The notes: generated by a model not told the origin, from the sequence alone. A DNA stretch of 64,000 bases from Lachnospiraceae bacterium (GCA_017626325.1 JAGAIZ010000003.1:62001-126000), one strand, 5' to 3'; shown: positions 44,527-53,995, numbered from the stretch's first letter. Numbers and translations are program-made.

Positions 44527-45603
44527 ATGAGAATGAACGTATATCTTACAACCGGTAAGAAGAATTATAAATATGCATATGTTGCCATCAAATCTCTTTT
44601 TGAACACAATATAGATTCGGAAATCTATCTGTATATCGTTTCAGAGGATTTGGAGGACAGCGACCTGAGATATGAGCATGAACTGGCAGAGCAGTACGGG
44701 AATCATATCATGATACTGCGGTTTGACGAGAAGAAGGCAAGTGAACAGATTAAACTGCGGGAAAACGACCATTGGGCAATCGGTACGATGTCCAGCTACT
44801 GGCTGTTTCATGAATTGCTGCCGGAAGAAGTAGACCGGATTATTGTGATAGAGTCAGATACGGTAATAGTAGGAGATTTGTCTGAAATATATCAGATCGA
44901 TTTTGAAGACGCTTATGTAATCTGTCCGGGACCGGAGCACAAACCGAAAAATCACAGAGATTTTATGGAGCGTATAGGCGGAGAGTGTCTTACCTTTGTT
45001 CTGTCCATGTATAATGTGGATAGAATCAGAAAAGATTTCACCCTGGAGGATATTTTGAAGACAGATGCGGATATCAGGGCTAAAGCAGGCAACTCTATGA
45101 TGGAATTGGTCTTCGGGCTGCTCTTTGCGGGAAGAATCAAATATATTCCGGGGAAGATTTCCTGTATTGATGAGAATGAGAGATATATTGAGGAACTGGG
45201 ATATGATTACCTGGCGGAATGTGAGAAGACCGCCAAGATCATACATTTTTCCTCATATGGAGATTATAGTAAACCGTGGAATCCGGTATTTCTCGTTCCG
45301 GGATATGCAGTGTGGTGGAAGTATGCGGCAGACAGTCCATATTATAAAGAGTATATTGAACGCCAGTGGTCGTATTATAATAAAACACGGCAGAAGCAGC
45401 AAAAAATTGCGCGAAATATCAGTTACCGCAACATACTTATAGCAGCCATGGTAATTATGACTGCAGCGCTTGCGTTCTTAAGCCTGATGACAGATGCAGG
45501 GGTCATAGGCAGCGCTGTTGTTATAGGGTGTTCCGTGATATCTCTGGGCGTTTCGGTTTTGATCAGAAGGGTGTCGATTCTGATAGGGAAGGTGAAGAAA
45601 TAG
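44527..45603 (+). CDS. GT8-family glycosyltransferase with C-terminal membrane anchor
   Basis: 358 residues. MNVYLTTGKKNYKYAYVAIKSLFEHN and the metal-binding region RIIVIESDTVIVGDL (a DXD-like ESD..) are those of GT8 enzymes such as bacterial galactosyl/glucosyl-transferases; HFSSYGDYSKPWNP is the conserved C-terminal HxxG..KPW block. Two hydrophobic segments follow (about residues 303-322 and 325-345), an anchor not usual for the family. It is the first gene after the divergent promoter region and overlaps the next by one base. Confidence 0.83.
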   Translation: MRMNVYLTTGKKNYKYAYVAIKSLFEHNIDSEIYLYIVSEDLEDSDLRYEHELAEQYGNHIMILRFDEKKASEQIKLRENDHWAIGTMSSYWLFHELLPEEVDRIIVIESDTVIVGDLSEIYQIDFEDAYVICPGPEHKPKNHRDFMERIGGECLTFVLSMYNVDRIRKDFTLEDILKTDADIRAKAGNSMMELVFGLLFAGRIKYIPGKISCIDENERYIEELGYDYLAECEKTAKIIHFSSYGDYSKPWNPVFLVPGYAVWWKYAADSPYYKEYIERQWSYYNKTRQKQQKIARNISYRNILIAAMVIMTAALAFLSLMTDAGVIGSAVVIGCSVISLGVSVLIRRVSILIGKVKK

Positions 45604-46850
45604 TGCAGAAATTATTGTTGGCAACGGATAGCTTTCCTTACGGAAAAGGTGAAAAATCCTTTATTATACCTGAGTTGAAACGATTGGCGCAGTTGTATGA
45701 TATCACAATTCTCTGCCATGCTAAGAAAGAACAGCCGGATTCGGTGCAGTTGCCGGAAACGGTCAAGGTGATATGGCTGGGAAACCCTGTTATATCGATG
45801 GCTGATAAAGCCAAAGCATTGATCCGTTATCTGCTTGACAGGGACGGATGGCGGGAGATCAAAGAGATTCTTCATGGTAAAAGGAATATAAAGGAACGGC
45901 TGTACCAATCGATTGCTTTTTATGCGCAGGCAGTCAGCGACAGAAATAGATTGAAAAAAAGCGGAATTTTATCGGAAAACGAACCGATTCTTTATTATTC
46001 TTTCTGGTATACTTACTTTTGCTACAGCATGACCGGGATGAAAAACAAATATCCGAATATCAGAGTGTTTACACGTACCCATGGTCATGATCTGTATCAT
46101 GAGCGCGTGCCGGGCAACAGGCAGCCTTTCAGGCATCAGATGGAGAGACAGCTTGAGAAAATCGTCTTTGCCTGCGAATACGGCAAGAACTATTATGAGG
46201 AAAACATAAAAGATAAAGCTACGAACCCGGATAAGCTATGTGTATGCAAATTGGGGATAGAAAAGGCAGTAAGGCAAATGCCCTTTAGAGAAACAAGTGT
46301 GTTTCATCTGTTAAGCTGTTCCAATGTCATTGATCTAAAGAGACTTGAACTGATTATTGACGGTTTGGCGGGAGTCGAAGACATTACGATACACTGGACG
46401 CATATCGGCGACGGAGATGCGTTCGGGAGAATCCGGCAGTATGCAGCCGAACAATTGCATTCCAAAGAAAATATTTCCTATCAGTTTACGGGTTACATGG
46501 AAAATGAAAAGGTGACCGGCTATTATGGCGCCCATCAGGTGGATTGCTTTATTACTACGTCCGGTACGGAGGGCGGTTGTCCCGTCTCCATACAGGAGGC
46601 TATGACGTACGGTGTTCCGATAATCGGTACACGGGTAGGCGGTATCACGGAGATGATAGAGCGAAACGGAATCTTGCTGCCGGAAGATGCAACCGGGCAG
46701 GATGTGACGAGAGCCATAGAAAAGATAGCAGGGCTGGGACAGGAAGAATATCAGGAGATGCAGCGTAACAGTCTGCGTATCTGGGAAATGGAATTTGATA
46801 TTCAGAAGGCAATTGTTAATGTCTGCAGAATAATAGAAGGAATATGCTGA
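45603..46850 (+). CDS. GT4-family glycosyltransferase (GTG start)
   Basis: 415 residues from GTG 45603, whose first base is the last base of the preceding stop (TAGTG). The upstream open frame to 45528 only shadows the GT8 gene. Seen: QKLLLATDSFPYGKGEKSFIIPEL at the N-terminus, TRTHGHDLYHERV in the middle, LLSCSNVIDLKRLELI, HIGDGDAFGRI and ITTSGTEGGCPVSIQEAMTYG in the donor domain (E-x7-E type). AAGGTGAAG serves as ribosome site. It overlaps the CotH gene by seven bases. Confidence 0.82.
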   Translation: MQKLLLATDSFPYGKGEKSFIIPELKRLAQLYDITILCHAKKEQPDSVQLPETVKVIWLGNPVISMADKAKALIRYLLDRDGWREIKEILHGKRNIKERLYQSIAFYAQAVSDRNRLKKSGILSENEPILYYSFWYTYFCYSMTGMKNKYPNIRVFTRTHGHDLYHERVPGNRQPFRHQMERQLEKIVFACEYGKNYYEENIKDKATNPDKLCVCKLGIEKAVRQMPFRETSVFHLLSCSNVIDLKRLELIIDGLAGVEDITIHWTHIGDGDAFGRIRQYAAEQLHSKENISYQFTGYMENEKVTGYYGAHQVDCFITTSGTEGGCPVSIQEAMTYGVPIIGTRVGGITEMIERNGILLPEDATGQDVTRAIEKIAGLGQEEYQEMQRNSLRIWEMEFDIQKAIVNVCRIIEGIC

Positions 46851-48433
46851 GAGGCATGAGAAAAAGAATTGGGATCATTATTGTCTTAATATTCATATTG
46901 CTTGCAGCAGTTTACTGGCAGGATGTATCGGCTGGTATGACAACCAGGTATATGCAGGTAAGAGTTGCAGATGAGGAAATGCTTGACGGTTATCTTCCGA
47001 CAGACAGTACCGGGGGAAATCCATCCATTCGGTTCAACGATCACAGCATTGCGTATGACGATGATGGAAATGTTTATTATGTCCCGCAGAATCTGTATGC
47101 AGAAGACTGGACGGGAAGTTTTACTGTTGAGACAGGCGAGCTGTTTTGGGCAGAGGACGAATATTGGGAGCATTTTAGTGAAGCGATTGCAGACGGACAT
47201 GTTTTTACTATGTATCATATAAATGAAGAGGATCAGTCTCTGTACAGTTATCAGATTGTTTTTACAGGAATGCCGGTAATGACGCTCAGTATAGGAGGCT
47301 ATGATGAAGAGAATGCAGAATACCATGGAAATATGGCAGTAACGGATCCTTATTCAAAGGGAGAACAATACAGATCGGCAGACTGTATTTATCATGTCAG
47401 AGGAGGATCTTCCAGACATTATAAAAAGAAATCCTATAAACTGGAGTTGGAAGAAAATCTTTCTCTGCTGGGAATGCGTAAAGATGACGACTGGATTCTG
47501 AACGCATTGTATGATGATGCCGGTCTGATACACAACAAATTCTCAACAGATGTCTGGAGAAATATTGCCGCGGACAATAGTGTAGCAAACGACGAAGGAG
47601 CGCAGGCAGAGTATATAGAACTCTTCGTGGATCATACTTATATGGGGGTATACGCTCTTACGGAACGGATTGATAAGAAAGAATTGAAGCTTTCTCAGGG
47701 AAGTATTCTGTATAAATGTTTTTCGTGGGAAATTCCTGAGCGGGATAATCAGGAAGAAGATTTTGGATTCGGTGAATCCTTCGAAATCAAATACCCGGAT
47801 CCCTATACAAGAGACATGTGGCATCCGCTGCAGCAGTATACAGATGTATTTTTCCGCAAAAGCAATGTCAGTATGCAGGAAGCCGGCAAAATCCTGAATA
47901 TAGAGAATGCGATCGACTATAATATTTTTATGTTATTAGCATACGGATGTGACAATCTGAGGAAAAACACCTATTTTGCGGCAGAACCGTATTATGGCGG
48001 CTATAAATTTAAGAAGATACCGTGGGATATGAATGCAACATGGGGGAACGCATGGGTAGGGGAACCGAAGAGCAATTATACCCTATATGATGCAGACACT
48101 ATTTACGATACCGAAATGTGGTGTACGGATATTTTTAAATTATATGGCTGTAATGAGGAGGAAGTGACCAGCCTTCTGTATACCAGATGGCAGGAACTGA
48201 GAAAAGATATCCTGTCGGATGAGAAATTGCGTAATCAATTGGATGAGCAGTTTGGATATCTGCACCAATCCGGAGCATATAATCGGAATTATATCCGTTG
48301 GACAAACGGTACAGAGTATTGGAAAGACACATATATCTATGAATATACAGAAGGCAGGCTGCAATTTCTGGATGACTATTTTGCAGAGCCTTATTTTGAC
48401 AGCATTTCTATCTGGAATGAAGGTGTAAGATGA
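46844..48433 (+). CDS. Membrane-anchored CotH-family kinase-like protein
   Basis: 529 residues. A basic N-terminus and one hydrophobic helix (about residues 9-25) form a signal anchor, so the domain faces outward. The CotH fold is shown by YHVRGGSSRHYKKKSYKLEL near residue 183, DWILNALYDDAGLIHNKFS near 215, YIELFVDHTYMGVYALTERID near 262, and IPWDMNATWGN near 391, where the Asp is the likely metal ligand. CotH is an atypical protein kinase of spore coats, and other family members occur on cell surfaces. Linked between two GT4 genes by overlaps on both sides, it may modify a surface protein or glycan; unusual in such a locus. Confidence 0.8.
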   Translation: MLRGMRKRIGIIIVLIFILLAAVYWQDVSAGMTTRYMQVRVADEEMLDGYLPTDSTGGNPSIRFNDHSIAYDDDGNVYYVPQNLYAEDWTGSFTVETGELFWAEDEYWEHFSEAIADGHVFTMYHINEEDQSLYSYQIVFTGMPVMTLSIGGYDEENAEYHGNMAVTDPYSKGEQYRSADCIYHVRGGSSRHYKKKSYKLELEENLSLLGMRKDDDWILNALYDDAGLIHNKFSTDVWRNIAADNSVANDEGAQAEYIELFVDHTYMGVYALTERIDKKELKLSQGSILYKCFSWEIPERDNQEEDFGFGESFEIKYPDPYTRDMWHPLQQYTDVFFRKSNVSMQEAGKILNIENAIDYNIFMLLAYGCDNLRKNTYFAAEPYYGGYKFKKIPWDMNATWGNAWVGEPKSNYTLYDADTIYDTEMWCTDIFKLYGCNEEEVTSLLYTRWQELRKDILSDEKLRNQLDEQFGYLHQSGAYNRNYIRWTNGTEYWKDTYIYEYTEGRLQFLDDYFAEPYFDSISIWNEGVR

Positions 48434-49650
48434 GAATGGAGAAAACAGTTATGCGTGTGATGATTGCGGTGCCCTCGTACTGGCCGTCTCAGGACGGGGT
48501 GACGAATATTACGAGTTATCTGGCTGAGGGATTGGCGGCGAAGGGGCATGACGTGTTTGTGCTGACCAGCGCCGGTAAAGGAGGGCTGCAGGAGCTGCCG
48601 GAGCAGGAGACTCATAAGGGGGTTGCTATTACCAGAATGAGAATCCATACTCTCTGGCCGATTTCCATAAAGGGGCGGGATGAGAAGAGTACCGCCGGGG
48701 TATATCTGGAACATGTCAGAAAATATAATCCGGATGTATTGATTGTGGTGTGCGCACAGACATGGACATTGGACTGGCTCATGCCTCATCTGAAGGAACT
48801 GGATTGTGTTAAGGTATTTTACTCTCACGGTTATTCCTTATGGAAAGAGAAATATTCTTATGCCGAATATTTAAAAAAAAGGAATGTGGTCGGAGCATGG
48901 GCTGTATTTAAGAGTAAAAAGTATTATGGCAGCCTGTATCAGTATATTCAACTGTTTGACAGGGCAATTTATCTGTCAGAGCAGAGCAATGCGGCGGTAT
49001 ATGCAGAGAAATATGGATTGACCAATGGCAGAATTCTGAAAAATGCCATTGATGACAGATTCTATGACGATGCAATGCGGCACAGCTATGAAGATACAGA
49101 ATGCGTAAGTTACCTTTTCGTTGCAAATTATAATGAGAATAAGAATCAGGAAATGTTAATCAGGGCGTTTGGCGGAGCCAGGATTGGAAAGAGCCGTTTG
49201 ATTCTTGTCGGATTTGAAGAAAATGATTACTATGAGTATCTTCAGACTGTTATTCAGGAGGAACTGGGAGACCAACAAGATAAAGAGGTGGTTTTCCGTG
49301 TTCATATCAGCCGTGAAGAGGTGATTGACTTGTACAGAACCTGTGATGTATTTACCTGTTCCAGCAAATCGGAAATTTACCCGATTGTGGCACACGAGGC
49401 AGCAGCAACAGGTATGCCGATTATAAGTACGGATGTAGGCATATACAGTAAGATAACAGGCGCTTATATCATCAACAGTACCGAACAGATGCAGCGGGCA
49501 ATGGAGGATTTATATGATCATCCGGCTGAGCGGGCGCGCAGAGGAAAAGAGGTATATGACTGGGTGTGCGGTCAGGGATGCCGGATCCGGGATAAGGTGG
49601 ACTGGCTGGAACAGGATATGAAGCAATTGCTTGCGGCGGCAAAGCAATAG
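48430..49650 (+). CDS. GT4-family glycosyltransferase
   Basis: 406 residues. VPSYWPSQDGVTNITSYLAEGLAAKGHDV is the acceptor-side start; FYSHGYSLWKEKYSY follows; the donor domain has YLFVANYNENKNQEML, ILVGFEENDYYEYL and SSKSEIYPIVAHEAAATGMP (E-x7-E). ATG 48430 overlaps the CotH stop (ATGA) with AAGGTG upstream; ATG 48436 is in frame as an alternative. The gene is more GC-rich at its 5' end than its neighbours. Confidence 0.84.
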   Translation: MRMEKTVMRVMIAVPSYWPSQDGVTNITSYLAEGLAAKGHDVFVLTSAGKGGLQELPEQETHKGVAITRMRIHTLWPISIKGRDEKSTAGVYLEHVRKYNPDVLIVVCAQTWTLDWLMPHLKELDCVKVFYSHGYSLWKEKYSYAEYLKKRNVVGAWAVFKSKKYYGSLYQYIQLFDRAIYLSEQSNAAVYAEKYGLTNGRILKNAIDDRFYDDAMRHSYEDTECVSYLFVANYNENKNQEMLIRAFGGARIGKSRLILVGFEENDYYEYLQTVIQEELGDQQDKEVVFRVHISREEVIDLYRTCDVFTCSSKSEIYPIVAHEAAATGMPIISTDVGIYSKITGAYIINSTEQMQRAMEDLYDHPAERARRGKEVYDWVCGQGCRIRDKVDWLEQDMKQLLAAAKQ

Positions 49651-49717
49651 ATTGCAAAGCCCGTCGATATGCGGATTTTTCAATCAAACTCGTTAGATTT
49701 TGGGAGTTAAAGAGTAT

Positions 49718-50677
49718 ATGTTGAATACAATAAACGGTTTTATGAAATCTGTCAAAGATTTTTATCATCTGGAAGGATATTATCTCAGGAAGAGAGTCAA
49801 AGCAAAATATTATGTTATATTCCGTTCTGAGGGTGGAGCGGGTTTTTTTTCAAATTATATGTGGGTTTTAGGGCATATTGTTTTAGCGCGTAAACTGGGA
49901 TATCTTCCAGTGGTGGATATGAAGCATTATCCTACGCTGTATAGCGAAGAGATGCCGGTAGACGGGGTTGACAATGCGTGGAATTACTATTTTCAGGATA
50001 TTGGACAGGTTACGCTGGAGGAGGCTTATGCCAGCGGACGATATGTGATGGGGAAGGATAAATATCTGACGAAATATGCGGAGAAGTATAGTCTGCCTAA
50101 TTATCGTTATCCGACTGATCAGATGATAAGCTATTATGGTCCCGTCATTCAGCGTAATATAAAGCTGCGGGAAGATCTCAAAGAGGAGTATGATGCCGTG
50201 TGGCGGCAGAATGTTACAAGTTCTGATCATGTGTTGGGAATTCATATACGGGGCACGGATATGAAGAACAATTTGGGACATCCCATGCCGGCATCCATAG
50301 AGACTTATTTGGAACAGACACGGGAACTGTTACGGCAGCATCCGGAAATCAACAAGATTTTTCTTGCGACAGATGAGAATAATGTTAAGGAAGCATATGA
50401 AAAAGCATTTGAGGGAACCGTATGGACACTGTTTATGAATGAAGCATTCCGGGTGTGGGATCGCGGTGAAAAGAGAAAGACCGGAGTTCATGAAACGAAA
50501 GTGGACAATCCAAGACCTAATCACAAGTACTTGATGGGGAAGGAAGTTCTGCAGGACGCATGGTTTTTAAACAAGTGTGAATATTTAATCTGCGGGCATT
50601 CCAACATTACAAATGTGGTAATGCTGTGGAACCAGAAACGGTTTAAACAGGTGGTATGCGTAGAACCGAAGCGTTAA
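49718..50677 (+). CDS. HxRGTD-type (O-fucosyltransferase/GT23-like) glycosyltransferase
   Basis: 319 residues. RSEGGAGFFSNYMWVLGHIV is the N-terminal Gly-rich loop, VLGIHIRGTDMKNNLGHPMP near residue 170 the GDP-sugar loop, then IFLATDENNVKEAY and CEYLICGHSNITNVVMLW near residue 290. The block order is the same as in the gene at 42289, to which it seems distantly paralogous. ATG 49718 is preferred (GGGAG 11 bases upstream); an upstream TTG at 49700 lies on top of that site. Last gene before the promoter at 50701. Confidence 0.73.
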   Translation: MLNTINGFMKSVKDFYHLEGYYLRKRVKAKYYVIFRSEGGAGFFSNYMWVLGHIVLARKLGYLPVVDMKHYPTLYSEEMPVDGVDNAWNYYFQDIGQVTLEEAYASGRYVMGKDKYLTKYAEKYSLPNYRYPTDQMISYYGPVIQRNIKLREDLKEEYDAVWRQNVTSSDHVLGIHIRGTDMKNNLGHPMPASIETYLEQTRELLRQHPEINKIFLATDENNVKEAYEKAFEGTVWTLFMNEAFRVWDRGEKRKTGVHETKVDNPRPNHKYLMGKEVLQDAWFLNKCEYLICGHSNITNVVMLWNQKRFKQVVCVEPKR

Positions 50678-50700
50678 GCGAACAAAAAACGGTGAATAGA

Positions 50701-50729
50701 TTAACACTTTGAATGGTGTGTGGTATACT
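50701..50729 (+). promoter_or_regulatory. Promoter before the structured leader of the second ABC transporter
   Basis: TTAACA (50701-50706), a 17-base spacer and TATACT (50724-50729). A transcript would start near 50736 and carry about 157 bases of leader, nearly all of which is the hairpin element described next. Confidence 0.55.
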
Positions 50730-50750
50730 ATCTTATATCATGGAGTGGAG

Positions 50751-50895
50751 ACTAGGTTGAAAAATCACTCTAATGAGCTGATTTTTCAACCGACAATTTG
50801 AGTCAGAGCCTCAAATTGCCTTGATCGCAGTCGGAAATCTGACATTTCCGACGTGTGTCATCGCAATAAATTGCTCTGACATGAGGATTAGTATG
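50751..50895 (+). repeat. Four-hairpin repeat element in the 5' leader of the ABC transporter gene
   Basis: Four inverted repeats follow one another: GGTTGAAAAATCA (50755-50767) with TGATTTTTCAACC (50779-50791), 13 of 13 pairs; CAATTTGAG (50794-50802) with CTCAAATTG (50810-50818), 9 of 9; GTCGGAAAT (50830-50838) with ATTTCCGAC (50844-50852), 9 of 9; and TGTCA..GCAAT (50856-50867) with ATTGC..TGACA (50870-50881). Only short linkers separate them. The element ends with TGAGGA and ATG 50893. Its two ends recur at 335-405. It may be a small mobile-type repeat, or a structured RNA controlling translation; no known riboswitch was recognised. Confidence 0.7.
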
Positions 50896-52689
50896 AATTT
50901 AAAAAAAGATCTTGCCAGTTTAAAAGATGTATTCGATAAGCTGAGATATATCCTGAATAAGAGACAGAAGAAGCTTGCCGCTGTCGTATTTGTGATGACG
51001 ATTGCAGGAGCGGCGCTTGAGACGCTTGGAGTCTCGATTATCGTTCCGTTGGTGCAGTCGTTTCTTGCGGCGGATGAATTGTTACAGAATAAATTTGTGA
51101 AGCCGATCGCAGAGTTTCTACATATTACTACGGCGGTTCAGTTGATCGTCTGGATTTCTGTGGCGGTAATTATAACCTATATTCTGAAGAATGCCTATAT
51201 GGTTCTGTTGTCTTATGTCAGAGTTAAATTTGCGTCGAAAGTAAAGAGAGAATTATCTGTTAAGATGATGCACTCTTATATGGAAAGAGAATATGCATAT
51301 TTCCTCGGCGTAAATACGGAAGATGTCCTTCGGGGAATCGGATATGACGTCAGCGGCGTTCATGAAGTACTGATACAGATGTTCCGCATTATGGCGGAAT
51401 CCCTGACTGCGTTCTGCATTTGCGTATATATTTTCTATACGGATACAGTGATGGCAGTCGGCGTTGTAGCGGTGATGGGAATCTCCCTGTCTGCGCTGAT
51501 TCTGATCTTCAGAAAGAAAATGAAAAAAGTCGGCGATTATTACAGAAAGTGTACTGTGGAGGTGAACAAATATCTCCATGAATCTTTTCAGGGAATTAAA
51601 GATGTTCTTATTTTTCACAAGGAAGATTATTTCGTGAAGAGTTATGAGACGTCTTTCAGCAACCAGCAGAGAGCGGAAGTAATGAAGACGATTGCAACGG
51701 AGAGTCCGGCATATCTGATAGAGGCTGTTTGTGTCACGGGACTGATTATGGTAGTCGGGGCCAAGGTGGTATTCGGAAGCGACGCTGCGTCTTTTGTGCC
51801 GCAGTTAGCGGCGTTTGCGATCGCGGCATTCCGTATCCTTCCCTCTATTGGTAAGATTTCTGCAGGGTTTAATCAGTTAATCTATGCGTGTCCGGCCTTG
51901 AACGCGGCTTATAATAATTTGCGGGAAGTGGTAAACTTTAAGAAAGAGACAAGGGTGCAGCCGCAGACGTACGGCAATCCGGAAGAGAAGATAAACTTTA
52001 CGAAAGAGATTGAGATTAAGAACATATTCTGGCAATATCCTAATGCGGATAAGATCGTAATAGAGAATCTTTCGCTGACGATTCCGAAAGGGAAATCAGT
52101 AGCGTTTATCGGGCAGTCGGGAGCCGGCAAATCCACATTGGCGGATATTCTGCTTGGCTTGTTAGTACCCAGAGAGGGCGACGTTCTGATTGACGGTGTC
52201 AGTATTTATCAGGAGATGGATTCATGGAAGAAAACGGTAGGATATGTGCCGCAGGCTGTATTTCTGACGGATGACACGATCCGTAATAATATTGCTTTTG
52301 GTATTGAGGAAAAAGATATTGATGATACGAAGGTACAAAGAGCGATAGAACAGGCACAATTAGCAGATACGATAGCGGAACTTCCCCATGGACTGGATAC
52401 TATCTTAGGTGAGCGCGGCATTCGGTTTTCCGGCGGACAGAAGCAAAGGGTGGCTATTGCCAGAGCGCTTTATAATGACCCGGATATCCTGATTCTGGAT
52501 GAAGCTACGGCTGCGCTGGATAATAATACGGAAAATGCGGTTATGGAGGCTATCGACGCCTTACATGGATATAAAACACTGGTCATTATAGCACACAGAC
52601 TTACCACCATCCGAAACTGTGATGAGATTTATGAGATTGGAGACGGGAAGGCTGTTCGCAGATCGAAAGAGGAAATTTTGGGGATATAG
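50893..52689 (+). CDS. PglK/MsbA-like ABC transporter (second copy)
   Basis: 598 residues. Six membrane spans in residues 20-330; Walker A GQSGAGKST near residue 406, FSGGQKQRVA near 512, Walker B ILILDEATA near 532, then AHR. It is colinear with the transporter at 21860 over its full length but clearly diverged, so it is an old paralogue or a separate import, not a recent duplication. ATG 50893 has GAGG six bases upstream; the open frame continues to a TTG at 50821, but that part is the hairpin element. A lipid-linked oligosaccharide flippase role is likely. Confidence 0.87.
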   Translation: MNLKKDLASLKDVFDKLRYILNKRQKKLAAVVFVMTIAGAALETLGVSIIVPLVQSFLAADELLQNKFVKPIAEFLHITTAVQLIVWISVAVIITYILKNAYMVLLSYVRVKFASKVKRELSVKMMHSYMEREYAYFLGVNTEDVLRGIGYDVSGVHEVLIQMFRIMAESLTAFCICVYIFYTDTVMAVGVVAVMGISLSALILIFRKKMKKVGDYYRKCTVEVNKYLHESFQGIKDVLIFHKEDYFVKSYETSFSNQQRAEVMKTIATESPAYLIEAVCVTGLIMVVGAKVVFGSDAASFVPQLAAFAIAAFRILPSIGKISAGFNQLIYACPALNAAYNNLREVVNFKKETRVQPQTYGNPEEKINFTKEIEIKNIFWQYPNADKIVIENLSLTIPKGKSVAFIGQSGAGKSTLADILLGLLVPREGDVLIDGVSIYQEMDSWKKTVGYVPQAVFLTDDTIRNNIAFGIEEKDIDDTKVQRAIEQAQLADTIAELPHGLDTILGERGIRFSGGQKQRVAIARALYNDPDILILDEATAALDNNTENAVMEAIDALHGYKTLVIIAHRLTTIRNCDEIYEIGDGKAVRRSKEEILGI

Positions 52690-52735
52690 AATTTTTTTGC
52701 GATAAGAAAGAGAGCATTTCGGGAATGGTACAGCA

Positions 52736-53995
52736 ATGAAAAATACAGCAAAACAGGACTATGTTTGGAATACGGCGGCAGGACTGATCAATGCGGCAGA
52801 AGCTGTTATCATGTCTATGATTGTGACAAGGATTACGGGGCTGGCTGATGCGGGAATGCTGACAATGGCATTTGCGGTAGGAAATCTCATTATGCCAATT
52901 GGTAAATTTGGTATCCGAAATTATCAAGTTACAGACATTGATAATATATTTTCTTTTTCCATATATTTAAAAGCAAGAATGGTTACAGTAACAATGATGC
53001 TGATTGCCATAGCAGGATATATATCTTATGCTTTCTTCGAACTCCAGTATGGAAAAGAAAAAATAGGAATTATTCTGGCTATATGCATGATTTATGTGGT
53101 GGAAGCGGCAGAGGATGTTTTCTGGGGTTATTATCAGAGGCAAGGGCATTTGTATGCAGGCGCTAAAATGTTTTGTTTTCGATGGCTTGGAATTTTGATA
53201 ATATTTCCGATTTCTTTATATATAAGTAAAAGTCTTTCAAAGGCGTTGATGATATGTTTTATGGTTTCTTTCATTCTATTTGTAATTATATTATATGTGT
53301 CATATCCCAATATTTGTAGTGATGAAGACAGACATTTGAAACTGTTTCTTACAAAAAGTGATTTGCCGATAGTGGGGCGGCTTCTGAAAATAGCTTTTCC
53401 GCTTTTTGGAATTTCTTTTTTGTCTTTTTATGTAAATAACGCGCCAAAATATGCTATTGACGCATGTCTGAGTGATGAGATACAGGCTTGTTATGGATTT
53501 GTGGCAATGCCTGTATTTGTAATTGGTCTGCTAAATGGTTTCATATATCAACCAACTTTGGTGTTGATGGCGGCTGAGTGGGAACAGAAGCAGTATCTTA
53601 AATTCGGGAAAAGAATAATCAGGCAATTGTTGCTTATCAGTGTAATACTGGCGGTTTGTTTGGCTGGAGCTTATGTTTTAGGCATACCTGTATTATCATG
53701 GCTTTATCATACGGATTTAACAGATTATAAAGCAGAATTATTGATTTTACTTGTAGCAGGAACTTTTTTGGCAATATCAGGTTATCTCAGTGTAGTTTTA
53801 ACGGTTATGCGATGTCAGAAAGATCTTCTATGGCCATATTGTTTGGTTGCGGTAACCGCAGCTATTGTGTTGAAAAAAACGGTATCCCAGTATGGCACAT
53901 TGGGGGCGGCGGTTTGTTATATGCTGTTGATGCTACTGTTGTGTTTGATATATGGAGGAATTTTGATTGTCAGACTGAAAAGAACAAAAATATAA
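52736..53995 (+). CDS. Wzx-type flippase (second copy)
   Basis: 419 residues with about twelve hydrophobic segments; DYVWNTAAGLINAAEAVIMSMIVTRITG is a typical opening of polysaccharide transporters. It is about 90 residues shorter than the Wzx at 10466 but within the family range. It follows the ABC transporter directly, so two classes of flippase are adjacent. AT-rich like the whole following region. After its stop, 277 bases lie before the next gene: 54090-54118 is a promoter, and I see nothing else certain in the gap apart from short AT-rich inverted repeats. Confidence 0.85.
   Translation: MKNTAKQDYVWNTAAGLINAAEAVIMSMIVTRITGLADAGMLTMAFAVGNLIMPIGKFGIRNYQVTDIDNIFSFSIYLKARMVTVTMMLIAIAGYISYAFFELQYGKEKIGIILAICMIYVVEAAEDVFWGYYQRQGHLYAGAKMFCFRWLGILIIFPISLYISKSLSKALMICFMVSFILFVIILYVSYPNICSDEDRHLKLFLTKSDLPIVGRLLKIAFPLFGISFLSFYVNNAPKYAIDACLSDEIQACYGFVAMPVFVIGLLNGFIYQPTLVLMAAEWEQKQYLKFGKRIIRQLLLISVILAVCLAGAYVLGIPVLSWLYHTDLTDYKAELLILLVAGTFLAISGYLSVVLTVMRCQKDLLWPYCLVAVTAAIVLKKTVSQYGTLGAAVCYMLLMLLLCLIYGGILIVRLKRTKI

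Noticed and set aside
50821..50892. N-terminal extension of the second ABC transporter from TTG 50821
   Set aside because: These bases are two hairpins of the repeat element, and the family similarity and the GAGG-6-ATG arrangement point to 50893.
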